DNA from: Centropus unirufus
Taxonomy: Eukaryota > Chordata > Aves > Cuculiformes > Centropidae
DNA length: 64,000 nucleotides
Assembly: GCA_013397695.1 (NCBI GenBank)
Contig: VYZI01000285.1
Coordinates: 124,001 to 188,000 of the forward strand
Direction of reading: 5' to 3'
Of this stretch, positions 41,197 to 52,361 are shown piece after piece. The notes below the pieces were generated by a model. The model ran no database searches, was not told the origin of the DNA, and saw nothing but the letters and a program-made list of their open reading frames with translations. The position numbers were made by a program, and so were the translations under genes. How positions within the stretch are numbered: position 1 is the stretch's first letter; each line of letters opens with the position of its first letter.

Positions 41197-44100
41197 AAAC
41201 CATTTAAAATAAAGTAAAGCAAAATTCACTAGAGGCTGTCCACCTCAATCTGTGACACTGGTGATTATCCTTTCTTCCTTTTTCTTGCTATTTAGGACTT
41301 GTGAGAAAGAAATTAGAGTGATAATTTTTGTCCCTAGAAATTTAAGACAGAATAATCACATCAAATCATATCAACTTATTTATGTATTTTTTTATTTGTT
41401 CTGTTGGACCATTTATCCAGGACAACTATTATATTCAATATCCTCAGTATATGAGCATCCTGCAGTAATGTATTTAGGTTGGGCATGTTTATTATATTTA
41501 TTAACTAGAGGACAAAAATAACAGAATAAGATGTAATAGAACACATACATCTTGTGTGTAGTCAGAAAGCAATATATTTAATTGTTTCTCCTTCATGTTT
41601 GTTGATTTAAATGAAAGTCAACAACAGATTCTAAATTCAATACAATTTACTTAGTACAGGCCAAATTCTGTTCCAGTTGTCTGAGCATCCCTGAACTCTA
41701 AGTAATACCGAAGCCCTAGATGCTTCTGCAGCAACAGTGAGGAATTCCCACTGGAATGCATCTGTATGTCTGCCCTGGGGAAGAAAGAAGTGTCCTACAG
41801 AGAGCCCTGTGCCCATCAGCAAGAATGTGGTCACGTAATGTCCTGCCTACCTGTTGTATGTGGCACTGATTCATGAAGAAACCTGGCCCGCTTGCTCCCT
41901 TCATTTTCCCAGCACCTGAAGTGTGAAAGAAGCTCATGGACTTAGCATCAGCAGAGGCCACAAGTGCCTGGGGTCACCATCACTGTTCACTGCTCCTAAT
42001 GTGTAGCTGCCAGATCAAGAATGTGGCGTATGGCATAGCCTATTCCCATAGGCAGAGGGGAAAGGGGCAGAGCCCAAAAACCTCCACATTCACCCTGACT
42101 AAAGGTCCAGCCAGCTCAGTAGCTATCTTCGAGAATGGACCGATGTGTGTACATGGAACAGGGTACAAGATTAGGGTAAGCAAAAATCATCTTTCTTGAC
42201 AGACCCTCACACGTCTATCACGATACAGTTCCCTTGTTTTAAATGGATGAGTTCTCACTGTTTTACCTTATTGTATTCCAGCAACACTTCTATTTTCCCT
42301 ATAAAGGGGTTTAAGCCACAAATTTCACATGCATCTCCAAATTCCCCTGAATTTTCAGATGAAGAGTTGTGCCAGGAATTTAGAATTTATTTTCCTGTAG
42401 CTGGGAAATTATTCATACAAAACAATAGTTCCCTTCCATCCAAATACAGTAAGTGAGTTCATGTTTTATCCTCCTAAACTGTGCACAACTGTACAATTAA
42501 ATGGGCCCTAAGCCATTTATTTGTCATGATTTTATTTTGATAACATCCACATATTGAATGGATTGTTGTTGTTCAGCTGATGGAACAACGGGCTCTCCTT
42601 TTAAATAATGGGTGAAGAGTGATGAAAGTAGAGAAAATGAGCATCCAGCACAAGGCTTGAATTTAGATACATAATAAAATATATAAAATGCTAAAGGATC
42701 TTAGGGTCTTAGAAGCTTTTTTACCTTCTGAATTATGATAGGACTTTTCTGAATGATACATGGAATTGGGGTTGGAGACAACAAAAAAGACATTTAGACC
42801 AGGCATTACAGTCTTCAAACAAAATACAGATGAAAATTGTAGAAACTCTGGGGGTCATCCTACCGTCATTAGAACAAATAGCAAATTTGTTGCAAGACAG
42901 GGAGGGAGCAGGAGCCAGCAATCTGATAAGTTATTAAATACTGAGCCCCATTTAAAAAAAAGCAATTTCTTTGATACTCATCTTCAATGCAATTTGTCAT
43001 ACACTATCTAGTTAACCTTTATAATCTAAACATTGTCCGTACATTTTGGAAACAGGGTAACTAGGGGTGATATAGTGATCCTCTAGCAAAAGTGGGATAG
43101 CTGTGCCTCAGGAGCTGCCTCATGCTTTCTGGCTCTGTGTAAATGTCAGTACCAGGATTTAAAAACACAACATCTTGGCTTCTCTTCTCAGGACAATATC
43201 CAAACTGCTATCTCACTTTCTACACTGCATGAAAACAGAATTAAAATAACAACTGAATCTTTCACCTTGCACTTGTATAATCCCGTCATTTAAAAAAAAA
43301 TATTCCATATGACTCTATCCAATTTCAATGAACAGCACAGGCAATCTGAATCAGAAAGCACTTCTCAAGGTCACACCCTCACTAGTTTTATTACACCTGC
43401 GCTATACCCCCTGCTAAAATAGTTGGTCTACAGGCTAACTTCTGGAGAAACTCCTGCTTTTTCATATCTGTTCTCACTAGCAGGCAACAATATCAAAGTT
43501 ATATACAGCTTGCCAACCTTTTGATCATCTCTTTACACCCTGCAGGCAGACAAATGCAATTAATACAACTCAATCCCTTAAATCAAAACTGCTGAGATCC
43601 AGGAATTATATGCTTTTCTAATAGCGAATCCGTCTTTAACCCACAGCAATGAAACGTGAATTGAATATAAAGTAGCCATAATGCCTTAGCAAATATACTA
43701 GATTAACATTTCTATTACTTTTACTACCTTAATAATAAAGAAAAATTAATAAAATAACTGCAGTATTAAGCAGTTACTGTCCAATATTTCCAGTCTTATT
43801 ATGATTTGTTCAAACCTATTACAGATACTTGCATACCCCAGTTCTCAGAGAAGGAAAATACACCCCATTTTGGTTTCAAAGTTAACGTATTATAGCAGGA
43901 AGCATTCCTAGTGATGCGCAGGTCCTAACAAAACCAGCAGATGGATAGAACAGAGGCAGTGTGCTCCTTAAAGACATCTAGCAAATGGGATTTTCGTGTC
44001 AGTTTGGACCTGCCATTTTTAAGTGACCCCTCCTGAACCTCAGCAAGAAGAGGCAAATGGTGTTAGATGTTTCATAGTTTGTTTTTTTTCTTATAGCAGA

Positions 44101-44699
44101 TGAGTATATAAACACGATCCTCATTTATTTTATAAAGATGCTCATAGGACTTTTCATTTTGCTTATCTCTGTCATCAAGTAAAAACTCAACTTCAGCATG
44201 AAGCTACCATGACCAATTAAGATAATTGCAATGACCTCCTTTAAACTACTTGTTTCTCGCTTTGTTTACACTAGGAAATTGCACTAAAATGCGTCTTTTT
44301 ATTTGGGGTATTTTGTTTTTTGTTAAAAGCTTCTATCTCTACTAATTTATCCACTTCAAGATTCCTTTACAGCTTCCTGTGTAGGTAAACAGGGTTTAGC
44401 ACAAATGAGAGCCCAACTCCAAATATAGACAGTACTGTGTTTGTTACCACATTAATTTCCTGCGTTCCTGTTCCAACACAAATATAATTTTCCAGTGCAG
44501 AGAAGCCTCAGTTGTAGACAGTTTACAGACATCGTTCTCAGACCACTAATACTCTGGAACAGATTTTTTTTTTTTTCCTTGGAGTCTATGCTGCCCCTGG
44601 AATGAATGCTGGCTTGCCAACATACAAATGAGGATGCTAAGTATACTTCGTGGCATATGCATCCCTGAAATTTTCCCATGGAATGAAAAAAATATTACT
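41197..44699. other. Noncoding stretch
   Basis: Mostly AT-rich. A GC-richer patch at about 41,690-42,130 carries several overlapping short frames on both strands (up to 87 codons) without recognisable domains. A run of 13 T lies at 44,564-44,576. I see no mobile element that I can name. Confidence 0.5.
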
Positions 44700-44990
44700 T
44701 ATTTTTTTAATGAAATAATTGCATTATTGCAATAGCAATAATAATTTGAATTGTTTACAACACCATGATTTAAATGACATCATTTCCATGAGCTTTTATC
44801 AATTCTGGAATTACATAATTTTAGGAACAAGGGAAACACCTTGGGGAGTGATCAGTTCCTCTCCTTTACTTCCCACTACCACCAACCAGTTCCAGACCTT
44901 TTTCTCTTGCTCTTGGCAGTCTGATAACTCTCTCTTAATCTCCCTCTTTAAAATTGTGAGGGAGAAAAGAATGTTTTATGACTGCCAGGG
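44700..44990 (+). repeat. Diverged direct repeat, copy A
   Basis: The core ataatttgaattg followed by accatgatttaaat and atttccat (44,741-44,793) recurs in the same order at 46,489-46,540. By eye about 45 of 53 positions are identical, with two single-base gaps. Weaker colinear similarity seems to continue on both sides (ttatttttttaa upstream; gagaaaag downstream). It could be two copies of an unnamed ancient repeat or an old local duplication. Outer boundaries are uncertain. Confidence 0.5.
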
Positions 44991-45181
44991 AGGAGTGGTT
45001 AAACAGGATGTTGGGAAGTGAACACAAAGGAGAGAAAAAGGTGTGTGGTTGGGTTTGGTTATTGGTTCCCTATCTATGCAGTAGCCCATAAAGATTCGTG
45101 CCGCAGCAACATCTCATAGCACATATTGCCTTCTGTAGAGTTAAATCATTTTTTAATTTGGAAACTTAACAATCAGCAAGA

Positions 45182-45733
45182 ATGCTAGCTGGCAGTACAC
45201 TGCAGCTCCTTCATCCAAGGAAGGATTCACATCTCCAGGAAGGACACATTCCTTCTGCTGTCAGTGAGCCATTTTCTACTTTGTGCCAAAGAGTCTGCAG
45301 AATGTCTGTCACCCAAGACAAAACACATAGATTCAAAACCATGGTGTACACTTGGCCATGCCATTCCCTAAAGTCAGCTAGAGAACTGAGGAAAAAGCAT
45401 ACAGCATCTGTGGAGGATATAGGAGAAAAGGTGATCTCCAGTTCACCGGTGGGTATGATACATGAAAGATGTATCCCTTTTACTGCCCTGAATGCATCTC
45501 ACCCACAGCCCCGTGTTCACTCACATCCATGCAAACCAGTGCTGAAACACACAACAAAACATGCTGCTTTGCGTCTTCCCAGGCATTCAGAACATGTCAG
45601 GAAGGACGCCTGCCCATCAGCCCTGTATAGCATCACATGTGGGACTGTCCTTCCCTCACGTTTCCATTGTTTCTGGCTTTTTCTAGACTCTTCTGCTTTT
45701 CGCGGTTTCTCTGAGGATATCATTGTATCATAG
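45182..45733 (+). other. 183-codon open reading frame, coding status doubtful
   Basis: This is the longest open frame in the window. The ATG at 45,182 has a purine at -3 but no G at +4, and the frame ends at TAG 45,731-45,733. The conceptual product is rich in His, Ser, Pro and Arg. It has no obvious signal peptide, membrane segment, repeat or catalytic motif, and I recognise no family. It lies in a locally GC-richer patch, which lowers stop frequency. It sits between the two copies of the diverged direct repeat. It may be chance, an exon of a noncoding RNA, or a remnant of an unrecognised element. I lean to chance. Confidence 0.2.
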
Positions 45734-46449
45734 CAACTGCTGAAGGGCAGCCATTCTTACCTTCACGTCTTGCACCAGGATCTTCACCAGCAGCAGCTAG
45801 CATAGCTTATGGGACTCAGGATCACAAACCATGTACATCATCAGTAGCACTGGCTGTATGAGGAAGAAGCTTTACTTGGAAAAAGAAGACTGAAGAGATG
45901 AAGATGGACGTACCATTCATCTCTCAGATATGTCTGGAGGTACATGTTGTTGCAACAGATTCACATGCAAATCAACTTTTTTTTCTATTTGTTTTCAATG
46001 CTCAGGGTTATTTTTGGTCAAGAATGTTATTCTTTTAGTGTATGAGCTCCCCTGGAGGCTTCTTCCTATGAACCATGGACTGGTTCACTGAGCAGCCTCC
46101 AAGTCCTGTGTGGTAAGCTATCAGTTCCAAGAAGAATGAGTCAAGTGTTAGCCCACATGAAATTTAGTCCCTGTTATTTTAGGGAGAGGCAGGGAGGCTC
46201 ATAAGTCATTCTCATCACTGCTGGGAAGCAATCACCAGGTCACTTGCACAATGCGGTGAACAGGGCTTTCACAGTGGTTTACGCAACATAATGATACAGC
46301 CAAGGTAGCACATGACGTGGCAATGCCATGGAAAGTGCCCTTGAAACACAAATGAAATACCTTATTGGATATCCCTGTGCTTCAGTTCAACAGGGATCAT
46401 CCATCTGCATCCACTTTGAGATTTGTTGAAAATATTATAAAAGGGCTTA

Positions 46450-46785
46450 TGCTAATTATTTTTTAACTTTTTACTAGCAATGACAAAAATAATTTGAATT
46501 GCTTTCAATACCATGATTTAAATCATAGATTTCCATCAGCATATATGCTAATCGTTTTTCCAATCGTGAAGGGCATGGAATTCCTGGGTCATGGGTTTTG
46601 CTTTGGAAAGGCGAAGCTCAGTTTGCAAACCCATACATGATCTTGCCTTCTCTGGAAAAGATTGGAATTATTTTTTTGCCTTTTCTCTGGAAAATCTATT
46701 TTAATCCTTCCTTTAGCTGTACAGATGTATCTTCTTCAATGAACAGAGAAAAGCAATACTCAGCAGGACCTCAGGTGAAGATGTT
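46450..46785 (+). repeat. Diverged direct repeat, copy B
   Basis: This is the partner of the copy at 44,700-44,990, in the same orientation and about 1.75 kb away. The best-matching core is 46,489-46,540. Weaker similarity upstream (ttattttttaac near 46,457) and downstream (gagaaaagcaat near 46,747) suggests a longer original unit of about 300 bases. The interval between the copies contains the 183-codon frame. Confidence 0.5.
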
Positions 46786-48586
46786 AACTCCTCCACTCCA
46801 AGTTCAACTTGACATGGGGTCTAAAGATTATCTCTCTTGCCAGACTTCAGATTTTTATCTGGAGTGCCACTGCAGAGAATAAAATACTGCAGTGCTTCCT
46901 GAGGTTGGTGGATGAGTTCATCCAGGTTGAGGCACTTTGTAACTGTGGGGCCTAATTAGCTAAATGATTTCAGGAATTGTAGAATCCACCAGCTCCACTT
47001 ACAAAGTCTGTAGCATGAGTAAAGGTATTGATTGTGTACCCCCAAACAAGGCTTGGAGAACAGACTTCTTGCACCAGCTCCCAAATCCTGCCTTCTCTTT
47101 TGGAGATGCATGCAGTCATAGAGTTACCTATGAAGGATCAAGGAACAGTGCCTGCTCTACAGATGCATGACAAAACAGTCAACAGCACGGAATACAATGA
47201 TATATAAAAAAAAAGAGTGGCAAGTGGTCACTGTAGCCAAGGTTGAGGTTAAATTTATTTCTAAAGCTTCTCTGTCAACAAGTTATTTAAGGTTTGCCTC
47301 TATATTTTTATCCTTCCTGCTGGTTTGAGTTTCTGGATCATTACTGCAAATTAATGACAAAGATATTAGTAAGACAGACTTCCTTCCAGTGGTTGGAAAC
47401 ATGTACTTTAGAAACATGTTTCTCTACTAGTTTATTGCAGCCAGAAATTACAGGTTTCCAAGAATCAAATCAGGCTATTTATATATTAGATGAGAAATAA
47501 AGAGGACAGATTGTACTTTTATAATTTCAGCAACAACAAGAGTAACTTGCAACTGTACCATTAAGAAGAACACTGGAGATAAATGAGCAGATATAAGTAC
47601 ATTTATAAGTACGCATCAGGTTTGCTTAGTTGTGAGTGAGAACGTAGATTTTGTATATCATATACAAAGAAGAACATGATGGAAATAATCTCAGCAGCAG
47701 GTTAATTCTGCAGTCTTTATGGTGGGCTCAAACTTGCAAGATGCACAATCCCCACTAATGCTCACAGGGTTGTATAAACACTGGCAATTGATATGTTCTC
47801 TAAAGAAGAAGAACTTGTGCCCCAGAGGGCCCGTTAAGAGAATGGTCTCCTCCCTAAGAGATAGTTGTATGTGACAACGACAGACAATAATACTTTTCAA
47901 TTCCTGTACTATAATAACCTCCACCTAATAGTTTGAATCTCCTATCGATTCAACCTGTGATTCTTTGCTAATGTGACCGCTTTGCAATCTAAGATGAATG
48001 CTGGTTAAATTCACGTGACAGCAGCTTCAGCTTCCTGGAAAGAAAATTCATAATAGTATAGCTACAGAAAATTTCAGAGAAAACTCCAAACACATTGCGA
48101 TACACCTAGCATCCAACAATATTCACTGAAAGACACACAGAGGGAAAGAAAGCAGAAGACTAAAAGACAACATGAATTAGTGAGAAAATCCCACAGATAG
48201 ATTAAGATTGCCAAAGGTTGGGAGTATTCAGTTATTTCTGATATTTACACTTCTGAAAATTAGGCTCTAGAGCTTCTAATGCGTTTTGCAGCACAACTAG
48301 GCTTGAAGTCTTAGTCTTCATGTTCGGTTTAACTCCAGCATTGTCCACTATGGTGGGACTAGCCCGCTTCACCAAGGTGGTGACTCAAGAGTGTCATAAG
48401 ACAGCTAGAGAAGTTCTTTAAACCTTGTTCAATGATTCAGCAAGAGGGACTTACTTAGAACGATTTGGGTTTTAAAATGGAATGGCATAAAATGGCATCT
48501 CACTTTTGCCTCTCTTACCAATTCTTTTGGATATACCATATGCAGGTAGGTAAAAATTCCCTAGTGTTGATCTGCTTATGCTTTTT

Positions 48587-48657
48587 AAGACAGAGGACGG
48601 GGAAGGGAGAAGGAGAGGGTGGGAGAGAGAGAGTGAGAGAGAGGAAAAAAGGGCAAG
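48587..48657 (+). repeat. Purine-rich (GA)n-like tract
   Basis: About 70 bases are almost entirely purines, with gagagagagag runs and four G runs (48,599-48,602, 48,605-48,607, 48,617-48,619, 48,621-48,623). The middle loop of nine bases makes it just miss the strict G-quadruplex pattern. Such homopurine tracts can also form triplex (H-DNA). It is a slippage-prone simple repeat with no associated gene. Confidence 0.85.
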
Positions 48658-50730
48658 TTCCCTAATGTTTTTCTTTCTGCTTGTTTTTATGAGTCACTCC
48701 ACTAAGTATTTGCATTAGCAGGTCTCCTGCTGCTGCTAGATCATTCAATTGTTTGTTTAGTTGCTGTGCCTCTTGAAACATCCAACACTGAATTTTTATA
48801 CAACTTCTTTGTATTTTATTAACAAATTAAGGCTTTAAGAACTAAATAAGATCCTGTCGCTGTGGTCCCAAGAACAGTACCAGTCGCCAAAACTCAGTAC
48901 TATATTACTGACTCGAGCAGAGGTTAGAGGTATTTATTGCTGCTTATTCAAATATTGTCTCCTGATCAAGTTGTACCAGAAAAAGTGAAAATAACAACAT
49001 AACTGGAATGTTACAATAATGAAGTTTAAAGTTCAAACCTTTTTGGAAAAAAAAAAAGTTGCTTAACCTTGGATGACATTCAAAAAAACAAACACTGTGT
49101 AGAACTTTTATCAACTTACATTGAAAGAGTTGTAGTTCTGTCTTCAGAGACGAGGCTAATATTGCTCTGGAATGTATCAAATCAGAAGCTATAAATCCAC
49201 TAAAGCTGCCTCATCCCCACAGAATAGTGTTTTCAAAAAAATCTTGCTACTGAGTTAAACAAGAGTAGGGCTGTAAGCAAAACTATATCATGGCCAGCCT
49301 TAAAAGAGGCTGCTAAGTCTAAGGAAAACAAAGGAAGAAAGAACAGCAGACAGCTTTTTCTGCCTTTATGAAAAAAACAGCAATTTTCTGTTTGATCTCT
49401 TTTATCTCTTGCTTATTCCTCAACATTGTGAATTTCTTTAACAGTTTGCTCTCTATAAATATTTTTCCCCTTTTCAGAGTGTCAGAATGTTATGCTATTT
49501 AAATAAAAGCTAGAAACCTCCCTGATAAATTGAAAGGTGATAAAAGCATCCGAACTTACCTGTTCACAGAGAAAAATGTTCCAGACAAGAGATTCACTCT
49601 ATGTGAGAGACTGAGTCCCAAGAGGAGCATTTGTAAAGGAAAGTCTTCAAAATAGCTCTATATCTTCTGCATAAGGTGTTTGTTTTGGTTTTCCTTCTCT
49701 TCAATCAAAACAGTGAGCAACTGGTGAAAAGAGGGTGTTGAAAGGGTGAGAAAAAAAGGTTCTAAAAGAATCAGCACACTCAGAGCAACTTTTCTTGATT
49801 GCAGTCTTATGATCTAGACAACATTCTCTCAATCACAGTTCAACCCCAAATAGTGACTGTGTATAAATGGTATCTTCTTACTTATTACATCTGTTCCCTG
49901 TGTGAATTCAGAGATGCATGTGTTGACTTCAGTAACAAAAATACTTTTGTTTGAGTTACTTGTTATTCTTGCTACACCAACATAACTGAAGGAGTGTGAG
50001 CTAGAGCTCTTGTCTATCACCAACAGAACTATGGCATAACTAAAGAACTAGTCAGTTATTTGTATGCAAATTAACTGCCTAGGTGAAATTTAAAGCATAT
50101 CTTGCCCTCAGATCATATGTCACCTAAAGTGATCCATTAGACATGAAGCTAGAAAATTAAATTGTTTAGTTGCCTCATTTAATCCAAAGACTTTTTGGGA
50201 AAGAAAATCATGTTCTATTTTGAAGTGGCTGGAAATATTAAACGCAGTTTTCCAAAGTCAAGTTTAATCTCCCTCCTGTATAAATGTTGCTTTATTCCAC
50301 ATACATTCTTGCCCTATATGCCGCATGGGCTCAAGGCAGACTTTATGGAAGGGATGTCACTTGGATGCCTCTGAAAGAGCAGGATCACTTTCTACTTAAA
50401 ACTTACAGCAAGACTCTGCTGCAGCTTGTGTTGTTTTGTATTGTACACTTGTAGTGTTTTCTGGAGTATGGTATTGACATTTAAATCTCTTTAACTACAC
50501 ACATGCAATTGATCAGTATGTTCTATGAAAAATGCTCTTCCTCATCCCATGCTCTACAGCAGATGGAACTCACTTGCTAAAACAGAGTCATTCCTCAGTG
50601 TTAGATATGGCACAATGAGTCAAAGTATACAATAACTAGCAGTTACTTAAATTGTTCCTTCAGGTGAAGTGCTGAAACACTGTCTGGACCCTGAAAAGGC
50701 TAGATTTAATCCCTTCTAATAATCTACTTC

Positions 50731-50758
50731 TTTTATTTATTTTTTATTTATTTATTCA
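50731..50758 (+). repeat. TTTA-rich simple repeat
   Basis: A short imperfect run of ttta units (ttttatttattttttattt and following). It is a low-complexity microsatellite. Confidence 0.75.
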
Positions 50759-51457
50759 TCTATCAAGCTATGTCATCCAAAAGATAGGAGACACAGAGGC
50801 CTAGATAAACAAATTTTTAAAGAACTGCAGAAAATATCAGAGTAGTGCTCACATAAAATCTAATTTATACTCTGGTCACTTAATGCAAATAATGGAGGCC
50901 CATGGTAGAACGTGCATGCCCTGGGCTATACGCCGGCTCATTGCGCTCATGCAGCTCCCTTTAAGTTTAATGTGGATTTAATGTGCCAAGGAAATGGGGG
51001 GACATACCCTTCAGGGTGAACGCATGTTCTCAAAAAAGCTAATGAACTACAATAAAGCCTGCTTCTATGATAATACTGAAGGTTCAATATTGATAACTGA
51101 GCACTTTTACGACTGAAACATGCTTCAATTGTTCATCTCAGTCAATAGCATGTTATTGATTGCACTGAAATATGTTTTTCTGCCGGCTTTTTACCCATTC
51201 TTGACATTAGTTGTGTGGGGAGCATTACTGCCTCTGAGAGCTTATTTTTCCTAGCAGCTTCCAACATCCAGGCACTCTTGGGAAGGGCTCAAAGGCACGC
51301 TCCTCCAAGGCCATGCTGAGGTCAGTATTAACCTTTTGATTGTGTCACCGTAGATCTGTGGCAGAGGACACCGTCCCTGCCAGCAAGCCCAACCCCTCCC
51401 TGAAACTCTAAATATTCAATATCCATATTTTGTCTCTCCCCTTTGCAAGCTGAAAGC

Positions 51458-51642
51458 CCTCAGGACATGGACCTGCTGGAGCAAGCTCAAAGGAGGGCGG
51501 CAAAAATCATCAAAGACGTGGAACACCTCCCAGGTGAGAAGACGCTGAGAGAGTTGGGGTTGTTCACCTTGGAGATGACACTGAGGAGCCCTCACTGCAG
51601 CCTTCCAACTCCTGAACCCAGCCCATTCTGCGATTCTGGGAT
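51458..51642 (+). mobile_element. CR1 LINE fragment with internal deletion
   Basis: The left part encodes the C-terminal region of the CR1 reverse-transcriptase protein. In frame from about 51,464 the reading carries the family stretch DMDLLEQAQRR and then RELGLFTLE. After ccttccaa (51,601-51,608), where CR1 would continue for several hundred bases, the sequence passes almost at once to a CR1-like terminus (ccattctgcgattctggg, 51,623-51,640). CR1 has a ccttcca stretch in both places, so the copy looks internally deleted between them. It directly borders the CpG-rich island on its right. Confidence 0.85.
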
Positions 51643-52189
51643 GCGCCGGCTCCCCGGCCGCGCCCCGCACACGCTTCGTCAGCCTCTGCAGCCCAAAACC
51701 GAGCTCTGAAAATACAAGGCGGGAGCGCTACCCATGGGAATCGCTCCAAGCGCTTTCAAGACGCCGCAACCTACGCCAGTGCTTCGAGGGGACAGAGCGC
51801 TCTGGAGGAGCCCGAAGGGAGGGAATGCAGAGGGCTGGGCGGGCATGGCAGCGAGCCAGGCTCCGCGCCCCCTGCCGCTCCAGGGCAGCCGCGGGTGCCA
51901 GGCGGATCCTAGGAGCCGGCGGCTGCCGCTGCGCTGTCCCCGCGGGAGCTCAGCGGGCTCCCTGCCCCCCTTCCCCCGCCTCCGAGGGCACCCGGCAGCC
52001 GCGGCCACCCCCGGGGGTCAGCGCCGCCCGCGGCTGTGGGCGGGCGGGAGCCCTTCCCGGGCTCCTGGGGAGGGCAGAGGGCGGCTCAGGTGCCGGGAGC
52101 CACTCAGAGAGCCCGGCCGCAGGACAAAGGCCCTGGGCACGGCGCGGGGAGCCCTCTGAACGTCGGGAATCTATTTTTCCTACGAGGGT
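51643..52189. promoter_or_regulatory. CpG island between two CR1 fragments
   Basis: Roughly 540 bases of very GC-rich, CpG-dense DNA rise abruptly from AT-rich surroundings. A GC box array (gggcgggcggg) lies at 52,038-52,048. There is no TATA-like box that I would trust. Open frames of 109-142 codons occur on both strands, as expected when stops are rare, and none shows a known domain. This is the pattern of a vertebrate CpG-island promoter, possibly of a gene or noncoding RNA whose exons lie outside what I can recognise. It is bounded on both sides by CR1 pieces, which is unusual. It could instead be an inserted GC-rich segment. Confidence 0.6.
52059..52081 (+). other. Canonical G-quadruplex motif
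   Basis: G runs at 52,059-52,061, 52,067-52,070, 52,072-52,074 and 52,079-52,081 are separated by loops of 5, 1 and 4 bases, satisfying G3+N1-7. It lies just downstream of the GC-box array in the CpG island. Folding in the cell is inferred. Confidence 0.7.
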
Positions 52190-52361
52190 GACCAAGAGCT
52201 GCTACAGGTTGCCCGGTGGAGTCTCATTCCACAGCATTCAAAAAGACGTTTAAAAGCTGTCTGGACATGTCCCTGCCCTGAGTGGCCCTGCTTGAGCAGA
52301 GGGGTTGGACCAGCTGACCTCCAGAGGTCCCATCTCACCTCAGCCACCCTGATTCTGTGAA
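52190..52361 (+). mobile_element. CR1 LINE 3' end
   Basis: This is a typical CR1 3' tail. It starts near the gttgcccggtggagtct stretch that codes for the end of the CR1 protein. It passes through ccctgcttgagcagagggg (near 52,285) and ggttggaccagctgacctcc, and ends at gattctgtgaaat (52,351-52,363). Orientation is the same as the CR1 fragment at 51,458. Its tail type (ctgcttgagcag) differs from the copy at 12,848. It is 5'-truncated and noncoding. Confidence 0.92.

Larger units (their letters stand above)
45734..51457. other. AT-rich noncoding stretch
   Basis: About 5.7 kb without recognised genes. It contains repeat copy B, the purine tract near 48.6 kb and a short TTTA-rich run. Remaining frames are short and uninformative. 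Confidence 0.55.

Noticed and set aside
51734..52253. Frames of 109-142 codons in the second CpG island
   Set aside because: They are open on both strands and in several frames. Ala/Arg/Pro/Gly-rich peptides are typical of translated CpG islands, and no domain is visible.
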